From positions 26,506,365 to 26,570,364 of the forward strand of contig BTRK01000006.1 of NCBI GenBank assembly GCA_036245805.1: 64,000 nt of DNA, written 5' to 3'. Positions 21,335 through 32,733 of this stretch are shown here, one piece after another. The first letter of the stretch is position 1. The number at the start of each line of letters is the position of its first letter. The DNA is from Pristionchus mayeri (Eukaryota > Nematoda > Chromadorea > Rhabditida > Neodiplogasteridae). Both the position numbers and the translations under genes were made by a program. The notes under the pieces are model-generated. The model saw only the letters and a program-made list of their open reading frames with translations. It had not been told where the DNA came from and did no database searches.

Positions 21335-22750
21335 TTAAAACAACAAAAAGTTAATGAATGATTGGTGTAACCTCTTACTCATTTCGATGTGTACTACTGA
21401 TGGGAGTAGGAGTACCTGGATGATCTCTGATTCTTCCCCTCCTCTCTCCTCTTTCTCCGTCTTTCCCCCTCCGTCTGCCAATTTTTCCCATCTCACCAAC
21501 TGTTCTTCGACATCCGAAGGGACTTCACTTCCGAAGTGCAAGTTCACCTTCATCGACTGATTATGGAGGGGAAGTGAGGGGAGAGGAGGGGAGGGGGGGG
21601 GGGGTGATACCTCAATCTCGGCTAGTCTTCCTCCTCCACTACACGATGCGACAATCGAGAGAACTCTCGCTCCTTCTCCATACACTTCGAATTCCATCTG
21701 ACATCCGAATCATCACGACTTCCATTCATATCTTTCTCATCTTTCCATGGCTTACTCGGCTCCCATAGAGATTCCCAATACCCTTTTCAAGAGTTTGCTG
21801 TTGGAATTTGAGTCATGAGCGTTCATAGTTTGGAGTTAAAATGAGTGCGAGAGAGATGGTGTGCCTCTCTCCTTCACTGACTTGTACACTCTCCTCGACT
21901 GGTCTCTGACTAGCTTGCCATCCTGCCATGAACCATCCCTGGTGTTCCTTCCTACACACAGCTCCACTCCCTGAATGGAGCGAAGACTGAGGGAGAAGAG
22001 ACGGTACTCACCTTCCTCTGCATTTCTTAGCAACTTGGCACTCACTAGGATATCCCCATCTGAGAGGGGCATTCGATAGGCGTGCACAGTGAGAGAGACA
22101 CGAGGACGGAAGACATCCATCAACCAGGGAGGAACACCCATCTAAACAGCCTTCTCACTCCCCCTCGAATGGGATTGAATACCTCCTCCAGATCGAGTTT
22201 GTACACGAGTGTTCCTCTTTGATTACGTGGTGGAGAGAGAGTGAGGATTGGATCGAGATGGAGTCTCCCCTTCCCATCCAAATGAGTTGATAGAGAAGAA
22301 GGAGTGAGCAAAGAAGAAGAGACTGATCCCTGTCTGATTCCACCTCCATACTCATCCATTATGCATTCTTCCACTCACCGTCCAATGTTCTTTCCGAATG
22401 GATCGAAGTGATAGAGAGTGAGGAAATCTAGAGTGAGAGAAGGATGAGATGAAAGGATGTCTGAAGAAGAATTCGAGAGGAGAAGAGAAGGAATCGAATA
22501 AACGAACGATGAATTTGAAGGGGAAGGAGGGTCACTCCAGTACTTTTACACTTCTTCTTGTAGAATTCGTCTGTGAGAAGGGAAGCGAAGATGGGACACG
22601 TCTCAAGTATTTGATTATATCATGGATCTAAGATGGAGACTACCATCAGAGGGAAAGAATGGAATGGCTAACTTTTCTGAGTGTGCGAACTGTAGGGACG
22701 TCGCATGAAAGACCGATGTATTCCCACAATTCGAGAGGAAGTTGATCCAT
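21335..22750 (-). CDS. Protein with F-box-like N-terminus, complete gene model
   Basis: Nine minus-strand exons join in one frame: 22750-22673, 22627-22552, 22460-22379, 22333-22183, 22141-22012, 21970-21882, 21797-21756, 21697-21611, 21556-21335 (957 nt, 318 codons plus stop). The start MDQLPLELWEYIGLSC..VRTLRK resembles the first half of an F-box, which would link it to SCF ubiquitin ligases; the second half of the motif is weak. The rest is not recognised; it includes RPRVSLTVHAYR and SDGDILVSAKLLRNAEE and a charged C-terminus. Introns are 35-84 nt; the last carries a 12-G run on the + strand (21593-21604). Transcription converges with the PDZ gene. Unbroken phase across nine exons supports a real gene; the F-box call is tentative. 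Confidence 0.65.
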
Positions 22751-22909
22751 TGAAGGAAGAGGCAGTGAATGAAGATGAGGGGAGGGACTCACACTTCAGA
22801 CTATAACTACGTCACCCACAGTCGTCGTCCCTCCCCCCCCCCCTCGCCTCCCTTCCCCTCTCAGGACAGAGTACGTAAAGGAGGAATGGACTAAGAGTTA
22901 GTTACACTT

Positions 22910-22915
<6 letters not shown>

Positions 22916-22970
<55 letters not shown>
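22916..22970 (+). repeat. (GA)n microsatellite
   Basis: About 27 GA units, flanked downstream by G-rich aggg repeats. Confidence 0.95.
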
Positions 22971-22972
<2 letters not shown>

Positions 22973-23111
22973 GAGGGAGGGAGGGACAGGTGACATGGAG
23001 GGGAAGGAAGATATTCACGGGGAAGTCTCGCGATATGAGATCATTTGAGAGCTAGGAAATGGAAGATTGATGAGAAGAAAGGAATGAATGGAGAGCAGAA
23101 GCAGACTACCA

Positions 23112-24120
23112 CATATCACGCTATTCACGAGAAAATCCAGCTATTCTAGGAAAAGAGTGGAAATCGCCAAAACAGTTCTAACAAATTTTGGGCACCTGAG
23201 GCATCCCTAGCACTTCCCCAAAGTCTCATTGTGCATACTAAATGGGGATACTCGGTAATCCTTGTCATAGCTATTGAGTACTGCTTGTGTTCTTCGTGAA
23301 GCCAGAATGAAGGAAAAGGGGGTTGGGCATCAGTCTTTATTGACGCGAGAAGTTTCGGGCTGACCGCCCATCATCAGTCGCGGTCATAGTTGCCCAGCAC
23401 TGGCGGCGGCTTGTCTGGCAGTGCTCAACGACGTATAGGGGGGTCATGGTTCAAAATAGTGGTGGGGGTTGATGTTCGATCGACCCTATGTACCGTGTCC
23501 AACATCATCTACAGTAACTCCATTGTCATTTATCGGATACCGTAACCCGATCTACAGTGTCCCAGATACGGTATGCACACCACATGGTAGCAAACGAGCA
23601 GGTACTCGGCCGCTCAAGCATGGAAGACCTTCGGCAGGAATACAGTAACCCACGTACAGTATCCTTGAAACCGTAACCCGACCTACAGTATCCCAGATAC
23701 GGCATGCACACCACATGATAGCAAACGAGCAGGTACTTGGCCATTCAGGCATTGATGACCTTCGGCCGGAATATCGTAACCCACATACAGTATCATTGAT
23801 ATCGTGTGAGACAAGGCTACTACCCTGTCTGTTGTATTGTTGTGCGTGTTCTCTTCCCTCGATGGATTCCCTCGACGTATCGGCCACTACCGACTAGGAA
23901 AATAACTACTGACTTTCCATCAGCCTATGTCCTAGTGTCAAAAGAGAACCCTTCTACCGGCTACTACCAGTGGGATAGAACTGACTGTAACTACTACACC
24001 GGCTACTACCGACAATAGAGTACTAAAATAGCTACTGTGATCGGCAACTACCAATCGCAGAGCAAACCAGAGCTTTGGGCGACTACCCGCACTCGGTAAT
24101 TCGGCTACTACCGAAAAGTA
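23112..24120. repeat. Partial TIR-element arm, ~125-bp tandem repeat and CTACTACCG repeats
   Basis: 23112-23300 matches one arm of the outer 37.36-kb palindrome family (tatcacgctattcacgaga start). 23530-23815 holds about two copies of a ~125-bp unit with cagatacgg.atgcacacca, gcaaacgagcaggtac and ccttcgg. 23885-24120 has degenerate repeats of ggctactaccg. No coding sequence was recognised. Confidence 0.6.
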
Positions 24121-24424
24121 AGCTTGAAATACTAGAAGATGCGCCGATCGGAATCACTTCCGACGATGACTATTCTCCAAAGACCCTTGTCTGTCCCAGT
24201 CGCTCTTGCACACGTGGCGAACTTGTACCCGAGGACTAGAACAGAACGCGGCAGCGTTGACAAAGTGTCTTTATTGGCCTCAAACTTGGGTAATTAAACC
24301 AATTAACGATAACTAATAATTATCTAATGCCCTACTAACAATCCTAACACAAAACTGTAGCAATTTCCCTAAAATAAACGAAAAATGGGAGAAAATACAA
24401 AACCGAAACAGGGCTTGGCCGCAT

Positions 24425-24798
24425 CACGGCCCCCGGAGCATCGACATAAGGAAAATGAAAACGTCCGCAGGCATCAATCAAAACGCGCGCGCGTTTAAAA
24501 ATAGTACAGTGGGATTGCCTGATTGTGCGTGAAAAATCCTGAAAATCACTTAATTTGCAGGCAAAATCACGATCACTTTGCGATTCGACAGTTCATTTTT
24601 TATTTTTTCTATGTTCATCACCTTGAGAAATGTTTCACTATTTATCTATATTATGTGACTTACTTTTAGTAGGGATTTCTCTTTACTCTGGCAATGAAAA
24701 AACCGCTTTACAAATCTCCACTACTGCGTTTAGTGTGAAATTATTTTACAGCGCACGGACGTTTTCCAAAGCCCTATGTCGATGCTCCAGGGGCCGTG
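24425..24798. mobile_element. CACGGCCCC family element, copy 1 (6-bp duplication)
   Basis: The 374-bp element has ends CACGGCCCCCGGAGCATCG and TGCTCCAGGGGCCGTG, flanked on both sides by CCGCAT. It is non-coding. The internal block aaacgtccgcaggcatcaa is shared with copies near 30640 and 61290. Confidence 0.85.
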
Positions 24799-25121
24799 CC
24801 GCATTGGGAAAATGCACGCCATGACGCACGCTACCGTAATGGTAAAACAGCAGAAATTAAACACAATGAATTGAAGACTGAAATTTAAATAAAATAAATT
24901 ACGGTATTGAAACACAATTGATTTACTAGACAATATTATTATCACTTATTCATTACTGTGTGTGTATCATGACTCAATATCTTCCATACTTAACAATCCT
25001 ACTCCAATTGAATATCATGAACTGACTTTATTTTCTAAAAATGGCGCTAAAAATCAGTTCTTCATCGTTTTAGGTATAACTCTTCGAGCATTTTTTAAAA
25101 CAATTTAATCTTAATATCGTA

Positions 25122-25195
25122 GCCGATTGGCTAAAGCGCTTGTCTAGCAAACATGATGTCGTGGGTTCGAGTCCGGTCGGCGGTGAGCACATTTG
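25122..25195 (+). pseudogene. tRNA-Ala(AGC)-like sequence
   Basis: The D-arm-like start tagccgattggctaaagc, an anticodon loop CTAGCAA (anticodon AGC) and a T-loop TTCGAGT are in the right order and spacing. The anticodon and T stems both contain mismatches, and the acceptor ends do not pair well. A tRNA-derived repeat or pseudogene is likelier than a working tRNA. Confidence 0.5.
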
Positions 25196-25543
25196 CCAAG
25201 CTTCAGGAAGTTTGAAAAGAAAAAAAAAGCATGATTGGATTACGTATTAGTATAACGATCAGACTACCAAAATACACGCGTGCTCAAAACCACCCTTCCC
25301 CCACACTTAACCTGTTCACAAATCTGCGGCCCCGCCCACAATATTCCTTTCGTCGGGGAAAAGTCAGAAAGCGAAATGTAATTAAATTTGACCTGGCAAG
25401 ATGCCAGATTTTCTCTCGACGGGAAAAGCAGGGAAAATAAGCTTCGATATTTGAAACGGTTTTGAAACCTAACGCAATTCTCAAATTCGATCACAATTGA
25501 AAATATTTGCGTTTCATATTCAGTCTGAAACACAAGTTATTAA

Positions 25544-26498
25544 AGTTACCCAACACCCTTAAAAATGTCCTATATTATTATTCATGAAACTGATAGAAAT
25601 AAAAGAGACTAGTAGAAATGCAATACTAATAAAACCAGAAAATCAATAATTAGTCGCAGAATCGACCTCAAAACATGTGTTGTGCAACCCTGATCAAGAC
25701 CGATTTTCCGCGAGGTTTGAAATATGAATATTTTGTGTGCGATAATTAGCGTTCACAAGCCCGGTTCCATACCAAATTCATCCTCGCTTCTCGCCCGGTT
25801 GTAGCAATATATATTTCAACAGTAAAAACTTCAATATTAAGCCCATATAATCGATTAAACAATATTTTTTTAAACGCGCTTTATTCCGTTAGCGCTAATT
25901 TAAAAAAATTACGGTACTTAGTGCATCACGAGTGCCACGCCGCAGTGTGAGGCTCATGCCTCGCGTGACGCGTCGCGGTCATTGCCTATGTTTCTCAAAC
26001 TCGTCTAAATTGAAGTTCCTTTTGGCTTAGGGTAGTTCAGCATGCCCGATTTCATGAAAGCAAATTAGAATTATTTAAAAAATATATATAATAGAAATTT
26101 CCGCAGGTCAGATTTATAAAAATAAAATTTCAACGTGTTTAGAAAAGGCCTATCTTGCACAAGGTTGCCGACCATTTTTGACCTTTGTTTATACATGATA
26201 AAATTGTTCGATGCGTGTCATTTGTGCAAGATCGCTAAAAACATGTAAATATTCACAAATATTAGCGTAAGGGCGGTTTGAAATTTGAATTCAACGATGA
26301 AAATGTATTGGCGGGAACAAGTAGGTTTCGGTCGCTTGGGCTCCTACCGCGAATATCCTTACTGATACGGTTCACTCTTACAAGTTCTTGACTCTGCGTT
26401 TCCTTAAGGCTGTGATTGCCGTGTGCATGTTCATTCAATTCGTGGTAAGGTATTGTTCAGGCGCCAATTTAAAAATTTTGCACGGTTGTTGGGTAACT
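25544..26498. mobile_element. TTAA-flanked element (family A, longer copy)
   Basis: The 955-bp element lies between TTAA at 25540-25543 and 26499-26502, with ends AGTTACCCAAC and GTTGGGTAACT. It has no ORF. Its right TTAA is also the left TTAA of the next element, so the two sit end to end. Confidence 0.85.
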
Positions 26499-26502
26499 TT
26501 AA

Positions 26503-26733
26503 AGTTACCCAACAACCGTAGGGCGAAACCCTGATCTCACCCTGATCCCGTCGCGTGCACGAGAGAGTATGCAAAAGTGAGAGAGCGCGGGATTACGCTT
26601 ATCATTTCCGGCTTTCCCTTGAGGCTATTATTGATTCTTAGCATTTTTGTATATTCATTTTATACTAATTCAACCATCGGCTATTCGATGGAGGACTAAA
26701 ATAATGGGCCAATTTCGTCCTTGTTGGGTAACT
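26503..26733. mobile_element. TTAA-flanked MITE (family B, copy 2, inverted)
   Basis: The 231-bp element lies between TTAA at 26499-26502 and 26734-26737, with ends AGTTACCCAACAAC and GTTGGGTAACT. Its interior is the reverse complement of the MITE in gag (128-354). Confidence 0.85.
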
Positions 26734-27074
26734 TTAAGCGCGGGTTCCCAACCACGGGTGTTCAAAATGACCGTTTGCCAACAACTAATTTGTTCAGGAA
26801 GCGGCGGCCCCGCCCCCTCGCAATTTAGTGCGCGGCGTTTGCCCAAAAGCGTGCGCCTCTTACTTTGTGGGCTGAGTCAGAGCTTGGCGCGCGTCACTCC
26901 CTCCTAATCGTCGTGCGGGGCCTTGCCAGGGATTTCACAAGTTCAAAAACGTTGCTCATAATTTTTACATGATCGCACAATCGAAGTGCACTATTTTGCA
27001 TCATATTGAAACGAGAGATGCAGAATAAGACTTTATCGCAAGGTATCGATTCGATCGTTAAAAAAACACAAAAT

Positions 27075-27614
27075 TGTTGCTCTTCCGGCGGCCTTGTGCC
27101 CGATGATCTTCTTGCTACAGTTGTCGAGCCTTAGCTTGGTTATGGCGACCTGAATTAGAACAGATTGGATATTATAAAGACGAACAACTGAAACTGCTTT
27201 TAGACTAAAAAAGTGCGCGCCATTTCATAAGAAAGTTGGAGGAGTGGACTCACGCCGGAGGGGCCGATCCGTTGGGCTTCTCGCGGATGGTCTTGTCGAT
27301 GTGAACGACGAATTTCTTGCGGTGGACGCGCATGACACGGCCGGAGTTGCCTTTGTAGTGTCCGCGGGAGGCGATAACCTCATCGTCCATTCTAAACAGC
27401 AATTTCATCAGATAACGGTAATTGGAAAACGAAAACTGCACTCATTTCGAAATAGATGACGCTCTCACTAACCTGATGGGAATGGCGCGGATCCCGTGCT
27501 TTCGTCGGGGCTCCTTGGTGAGCGGACATAATCTTCCTCTTGATGCGGGAAGTAGCGGTGAAGTGACGCTTGCGCGTATTCTCCCGTCGGAGGACACGAA
27601 GGAGTTCTGCTTCA
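27075..27614 (-). pseudogene. rpl-26: rpl-26 pseudogene, copy 1 (large-subunit protein uL24/L26)
   Basis: Three exons are recognisable on the minus strand: 27614-27473, 27391-27254 and about 27150-27075. Exon 2 encodes the KOW-type core (MDDEVIASRGHYKGNSGRVM, YRKKFV-like HRKKFVVHIDKTIREK). Exon 1 holds L26-like sequence in three different frames (start MKQNSFVSSDG, then a shift, then LTKEP..GIRAIPIR), so it has at least two frameshifts. The segment expected between GSAPPA and VAITKLRLD is missing, and the C-terminus ends early. Splice sites are still present, so this is a decayed genomic copy, not a retrocopy. The second copy at 33656-33078 shares the exon 1 lesions. Confidence 0.85.
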
Positions 27615-28644
27615 TTATATTCTACACATTAAAGCATTTTTAACCGCAAAAACAAGCAAACATGTCAAAATAAATCAATGGAAATGGAAAACTGTTTCAA
27701 AACAGACTTTCGAAATAGGGACTCGCGAGGTACCGTAGTACCAGTTCTCGATAAATTCATTCGAATGATTTAATAAATTTATTACGGTAATCCGAGTAAT
27801 CTTGCACATCCTAATCCCTAGAGGGATATTTGAAAATATTTTTCCGCCTGGTCGCAATTAGCTGCTGGTTGTGAACACCCGTGCCAACATCGTTTGTAAA
27901 ATTGCGATATGTTTCAGATGCACATCAAATTTCGACTTTGTATTTTATTTCGAAAAGATCTCCCCGCTTTCTATCGTTATGGCACGGCCCCCGGAGCATC
28001 GACATAAGAGCCCGTTTGCGTGAGAGTCGAACAAAGTGCTATAGGATCTGGCACACCAAATTTTCGAAAATTTGCCAAAAGGGGTATTCGAGGGTGCTGA
28101 TCCACGGAGAAGCCGGATAGAACAAAAGAGCTCGTAGCGTACTGATGCGCGTTCGAGTCACACCACACACCACCAAAATGCCGACTTTCCCGAAATGCTG
28201 CAAAATCGGGCTACTATTTTACGGCTTTCACGGATTTGCCATAATTTATTGTAATCATATATTGCTCGTAAGTAGGTAAGTTTTGCCGTTATGTGTCGAT
28301 ACATTCATTACTAACAAAAAATAAAATAAAGAAAGTGAATTCGAAAAAAGTATCCCCCCTTTCTTACAATTACTACTCTTTCTGGTTTTAGTATTCAATC
28401 GAAGCACTCGCTCGGGCCCAAACACTTTTTCCTTTTCTGTCCTATTTGTGCGGTTTTTGTTTGTAAACGCTTCATTTTAATGATTTCAAGTAACTGTATC
28501 GGGTTATGAATGCCTATACTCTCACTATATTGCTTGGCAGTATATTTTTTTTCTCTAAATAGTCGCGGTTTTCACCGAATATTGCTTAACTTTTGTTTTT
28601 TCGTTGAAATCCAGTTATACAAGTGTATGAGGACTTTTTTGCAG

Positions 28645-29304
28645 GTCATCGATGTTGGATACTTCACCCACACCTGCGAGGATGATATCGTCTTAACGCG
28701 CCCATTTATTTCGAAAACAAGGACCGACTGGGAAAGGTTGATGAGATCTTCGGCGGACCCAAGAATAACGTAAGCTCGTTGTCTAACATTTGCTAGTATA
28801 TTAATTTATATAAATTTTCGATTAATAATTTGTAAGGGGTTCTCCGTGAAGTTGTCCGATGGAATCAAGGCGTCTTCCTTCAACAACCGGAAGGTTTGTG
28901 TTCTTTGTGGCAGATATACAAAAATGCAAATTTTAACGCTCTTTTCACTTGCCGCGCTGTCTTAATGAAAGTGATCCAAAACCTTATAGATCGACCCGGC
29001 AAAGCTGTTGCCCGTGGAATGTTTCCTCCCTCAAGCTCCTAGTTCACGCGGAAGAGGGCGAGGCGGAGGTCGCGGTGGCAGAGGTGGACGCGGCGGTGGA
29101 GGATTCGGAGGTATACATGTGTATCACGAAGGAATGTCACTAAATACTAAATATACAGGCTGTGGCGGTGGTGATCGCGGAGGAAGATTAGGCTTCCGAG
29201 GTGGCGACAGAGGAGGCTTCCGTGGTGGTGACAGAGGACATTTCAAGAGGAGTTTCGATGGTGGAAATGGCGGCTCTGGCAAAAGAACAAAATTCGATGA
29301 TTAA
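28645..29304 (+). pseudogene. gar-1: gar-1 fragment (H/ACA snoRNP subunit 1)
   Basis: GAR1 is a core protein of H/ACA box ribonucleoproteins that guide pseudouridylation in the nucleolus. Four exons are visible: 28645-28769, 28837-28893, 28990-29110 and 29159-29304. They encode IDVGYFTHTCEDDIV, then in another frame [51 protein letters not shown] and the Gly/Arg-rich tail ending KRTKFDD. The N-terminal Gly-rich region and start codon are missing. Exon 1 has a frameshift and seems to lack residues between the two blocks. Introns are kept, so genomic DNA was captured. It lies exactly between the arms of a TIR element. Confidence 0.85.
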
Positions 29305-29731
29305 TCTGTTGTTTATCGTTATCAATTCGTTTCTAATGTTTGACTTTTACCACTTTGAACATTGTTGCTTCCTGTTATTGTTACACACACATTTGTTGAT
29401 AAAGATATGTAATGTTAATTTATGCTGGCGAGTATACCACAGACGGTAGAAAGAATCTTCAACTGCACGGAGTATTGCTCAAACTGTTTATTCGTTATAT
29501 TGAAAACGGCAAGGAATGCATTTAAACCCCGAAAACAAAAAAAACTAACTCTATCAAAATGGAATCGTTCCAGAATAACTGCAAAAAACGCCCAAATCTA
29601 CAGTAGTTAATGTTTAACGCAAACTGAAAGCTAACTGACTACGGTAAAAAAAATGACCAAAAGTACCGTAGTCAAATTTGAATATTTCGCTGAGCCATTT
29701 CACCTACAACGTCCCGGCTCTTCCGTGGATC

Positions 29732-30550
29732 ATCGTGGTCAACTTCGTTTTGCTCCATCTCCATCGGTTAAGCCAGGCTGCATGTGGACTTCACCTACAT
29801 TTCTGGTCATAGCTCATCAACTGATTTATAAAAGTTCATGAAAATTGTACAGGTCATAGCTAGTACCATTAGGAAGTAGCTGATATCAAAATACGGCATG
29901 TTTTTTCATGACAATATCATGATATCGACGATCTCGAATATATGACAAAAGCTAAAACCGAGAACTACATGCTAAGATCCGCCAAGTCCTGGGGATCTTT
30001 TTTCGTATGGTATGTAAGGTATTATAACTAGACATATTTTTGTTATACACTGTTTTCTGACGATTTTGTCAGTAGTGAACCGCTCCTAATGCTCCAAAAG
30101 TGCAGAATGATGACATGTTTCAATCTCGCATTCAAAAATTTAATTAAAATTGACTGGAACAAAGGAATTTATTTTCATTTTACACTCACAGAACATTAGA
30201 CACGGTTCACGACTGACAAAATCGTCAGAAGCCAGTGTATAACTAAAATATGTCTAGTTATAATACCTAACATACCATACGAAAAATTATTCCCAGGACT
30301 ATACGGATCTAAGCATGTAGTTCTCGGTTTTAGCTTCTGTCCTATATTCGAGATCATCGATCTCATAATGTTGGCATGAAAAAACATGCCGTATTTTGAT
30401 GCCAGCTACTTCGTAATGGTACTAGCTATGACCTGTAAAATTTTCATGAACTGTAAATCGGTTGCTGAGCTATGACCATAAATGTAGGTGAAGTCCACAT
30501 GCAGCCTGGCTTAACCGATGTAGATGGAGCAAAACGAAGTTGACCACGAT
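29732..30550. mobile_element. Palindromic element, ATCGTGGTCAACTTCG ends, GATC duplication
   Basis: Arms of about 375 bp with a spacer of about 110 bp, flanked by GATC. The empty target (GCTGATCCACGG) is preserved in the other arm of the host element at about 28107. It is non-coding. Confidence 0.8.
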
Positions 30551-30898
30551 GATCAGCACCCTCGAATACCCCTTTTGACAAATTTTCGAAAATTCCGTGT
30601 GCCAAGGTTTGTTCGACTCTTACGCGAACGGGTCTCATAAGGAAAAATAAAACGTCCGCAAGCATCAAGGAAAAGGAGCGCGCGTTCAAATAATGTACAA
30701 TCAGTATTGCCTGATTTATCACGAATGTTGCCTGATCGTCACTAATGTTGAATGTTTCTCGTAGCGATGTTCCTGAAATTTCCCCAACCAAACTGCAAAC
30801 TCAGTTTGAAATCAACAAAAACCCTGAATTTCAGGCATTTTCTATGTTTAGCGGTAATTCTGCAGCATATTTTTATACAACTCAAGCAATTTCATGGA

Positions 30899-32733
30899 TA
30901 GGGGCGGCAGCCCGAATATTTGAGTACGGAATATTGGGTGCCTCCTTCCGACGCTTTTGTTTTCAAACTACCGTACTTTTCAAGCCAAATTCCTTCAATA
31001 TTTTAAAACATTTTTTAAAAAATATTTAATGTGATTTTTAAACTATTTTATTGATTGGAATGAATTTAAACACATGATGAAAGAACATCAAACATGAGAA
31101 GACAGGACACATTGCAGAACTGGAGAAGCACAAAGCGATCGAAAATATACGTGTTTTCAGAACTAAGTGTTGAAGCTTCATTTCTTCAGTTTAAGCAGAT
31201 CATCAATCACAAAAAATTGTTTTCACAATAAAATAAAGATATGATTTAAGATATTAGAGAATGAGGCCGTCAAAGTTGAGCGTTTTTGTTCAATGAATAC
31301 ACATTTTGTAATTTTTCTCGAAAAATGCTTTCCGTATATTCGAGATTTTTTAAATTTTATTAGATATTAGTGTTTCTTATAACATACTCGAAAACAAAAA
31401 ATATACGGAAAGCGGTTTTATAGAAAATGTTATTTTACTTCGATGTTACCGTAATCCTTGCACTTGCTTGACGATTCTGAAGCACCGAGATATTTATGGG
31501 TGTTTTTGGTTATGATTGGTGATATGTCGCATTTTTTAGAGCGGGTTAAACATTAATAAGAAATTAATCAATTCATATGGACGGTGCTGAAATATTTTAT
31601 AGGGTTTCAGTTTTAGGGACCACCATCTGCAAATTAAAAAGCTTAAAACCGGGAAAAGGTTGTGCAAGGAGCGTCATTTCCTAATCGCCCGGCAATTTAA
31701 ATTAGTGTGGTGAAATTGGTTTTTTCGCTTTAAAAATATTTCTGGTAGGTCCCCCTTTCCAATTTTTAGGAAATGCGAAAAGCAGGTTGCAAGGATGATT
31801 CTGAAAAAAAATCAAAAAAATCCAATTCACCGAAAAAATTCTCTATGCCCTTGAAATTTGCAATATTCTGTATTAATTAGATAGAAATCGTTCTAAGGGG
31901 TGCCCCTCTCCAATTCGCAGTTGAACTGTTCTACGGCATCAATTACTTAATTGGACAAAAAAATAGAGAAATCCAATTTACCGAATTATAGAAAAGTCAT
32001 GATGATCTTTTTGAAGAGTTAGAGCTCAGTAGCTAATATTTAAGTGATTTTAAGGGTTTCTTTAATTTTGCACACTCTAATGAGCACAGAGAGAATAAAC
32101 TATGCTTTCAAAAGGTGGAATAATTACATATTTAAGAATATGTTGCAAAGCTACAGTATACCGTTGTTAATAGTCCTGAAAATCTAGTATCACTTGCTCT
32201 AAATTACTCATACTTACATCAATTATTAGTCCAGTGTGAGAGTTCTATATAATATATCAAAAGAAACTAAAAATAAAATAGTTTGAAATCTTCAAGAATT
32301 GACTCGCTGAATTGGTGTGACCCAGCGAACCGCTGGGTCGCTTGCACCACACCACTATGGGCGGGGCCTAGAGAAACGTCCTGATACTCGCTAAAATTAG
32401 CATTTAATGAATTTCTAGTGACGCTATCCTTTTTCAACGCCCTCGATTACCCCATTGCACACTATTTTAGAATTTTAGAAAATTGTTGAAGATTTGAGTG
32501 GAAGTCCCTATTTCAGTTTGCGATAAATTGAGTATGAAAGTGACTTGTGATGCGCTCCACGTGGACTCAAAACGTCGGCTTCTTCATCAACATTCATTAT
32601 TGTTTTTCTTATTATTTTACATTATTTTTGAAAAAAACAAAAGTGAAAACTCGAAATGGGGTAGGGTAAGCTTCCATTTGCACACCAATTTGTTAATTGT
32701 TCTGCTCATTCATAAACACGGCTGCTGTCCCTA
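30899..32733 (+). mobile_element. hAT-type element, family N1 copy 2, with a nested element
   Basis: Flanked by a perfect 8-bp duplication TTCATGGA (30891-30898, 32734-32741). Ends TAGGGGCGGCAGCCCG and CGGCTGCTGTCCCTA. The total of 1835 bp equals about 929 bp of N1 plus an 897-bp insertion and its 9-bp repeat. The copy at 61254-61580 shows the unoccupied site. Confidence 0.88.
31614..32510. mobile_element. Element nested in N1 copy 2 (TAGGGAC ends)
   Basis: Starts TAGGGACCACCATC and ends GGAAGTCCCTA, with TTTCAGTTT on both sides (31605-31613, 32511-32519). Removing it gives N1 its usual length. Related sequence occurs at about 34130-35250 and 54120-54900. The 8- or 9-bp duplication fits hAT or MULE; it is non-coding. 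Confidence 0.75.

Larger units (their letters stand above)
28008..30636. mobile_element. TIR element (GAG.CCCGTT ends) carrying a gar-1 fragment
   Basis: Inverted arms of about 120 bp: left GAGCCCGTTTGCGTGAGAGT onward to gggtgctgatccacggagaa; right ends in the complement, CGAACGGGTCTC. ATAA flanks both ends. Between the arms (about 28130-29700) lies gar-1-derived sequence with introns. The right arm is itself split by a palindrome (29732-30550) at GATC; the left arm shows the unsplit GATC. Related elements without gene cargo are at 46317-47305 and 49695-50356. Confidence 0.75.

Noticed and set aside
22916..24120. CRISPR array or similar regular repeat system
   Set aside because: The repeats are a GA microsatellite, a ~125-bp tandem unit and degenerate CTACTACCG words in a eukaryotic genome; no spacer-repeat pattern and no cas-like genes.
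128..26733. Naming the AGTTACC-ended TTAA MITEs as products of the 38119-44894 transposase
   Set aside because: They share the TTAA target but not the ends (AGTTACC against AGGGACCTGG); piggyBac-type enzymes also use TTAA, so the partner is undetermined.
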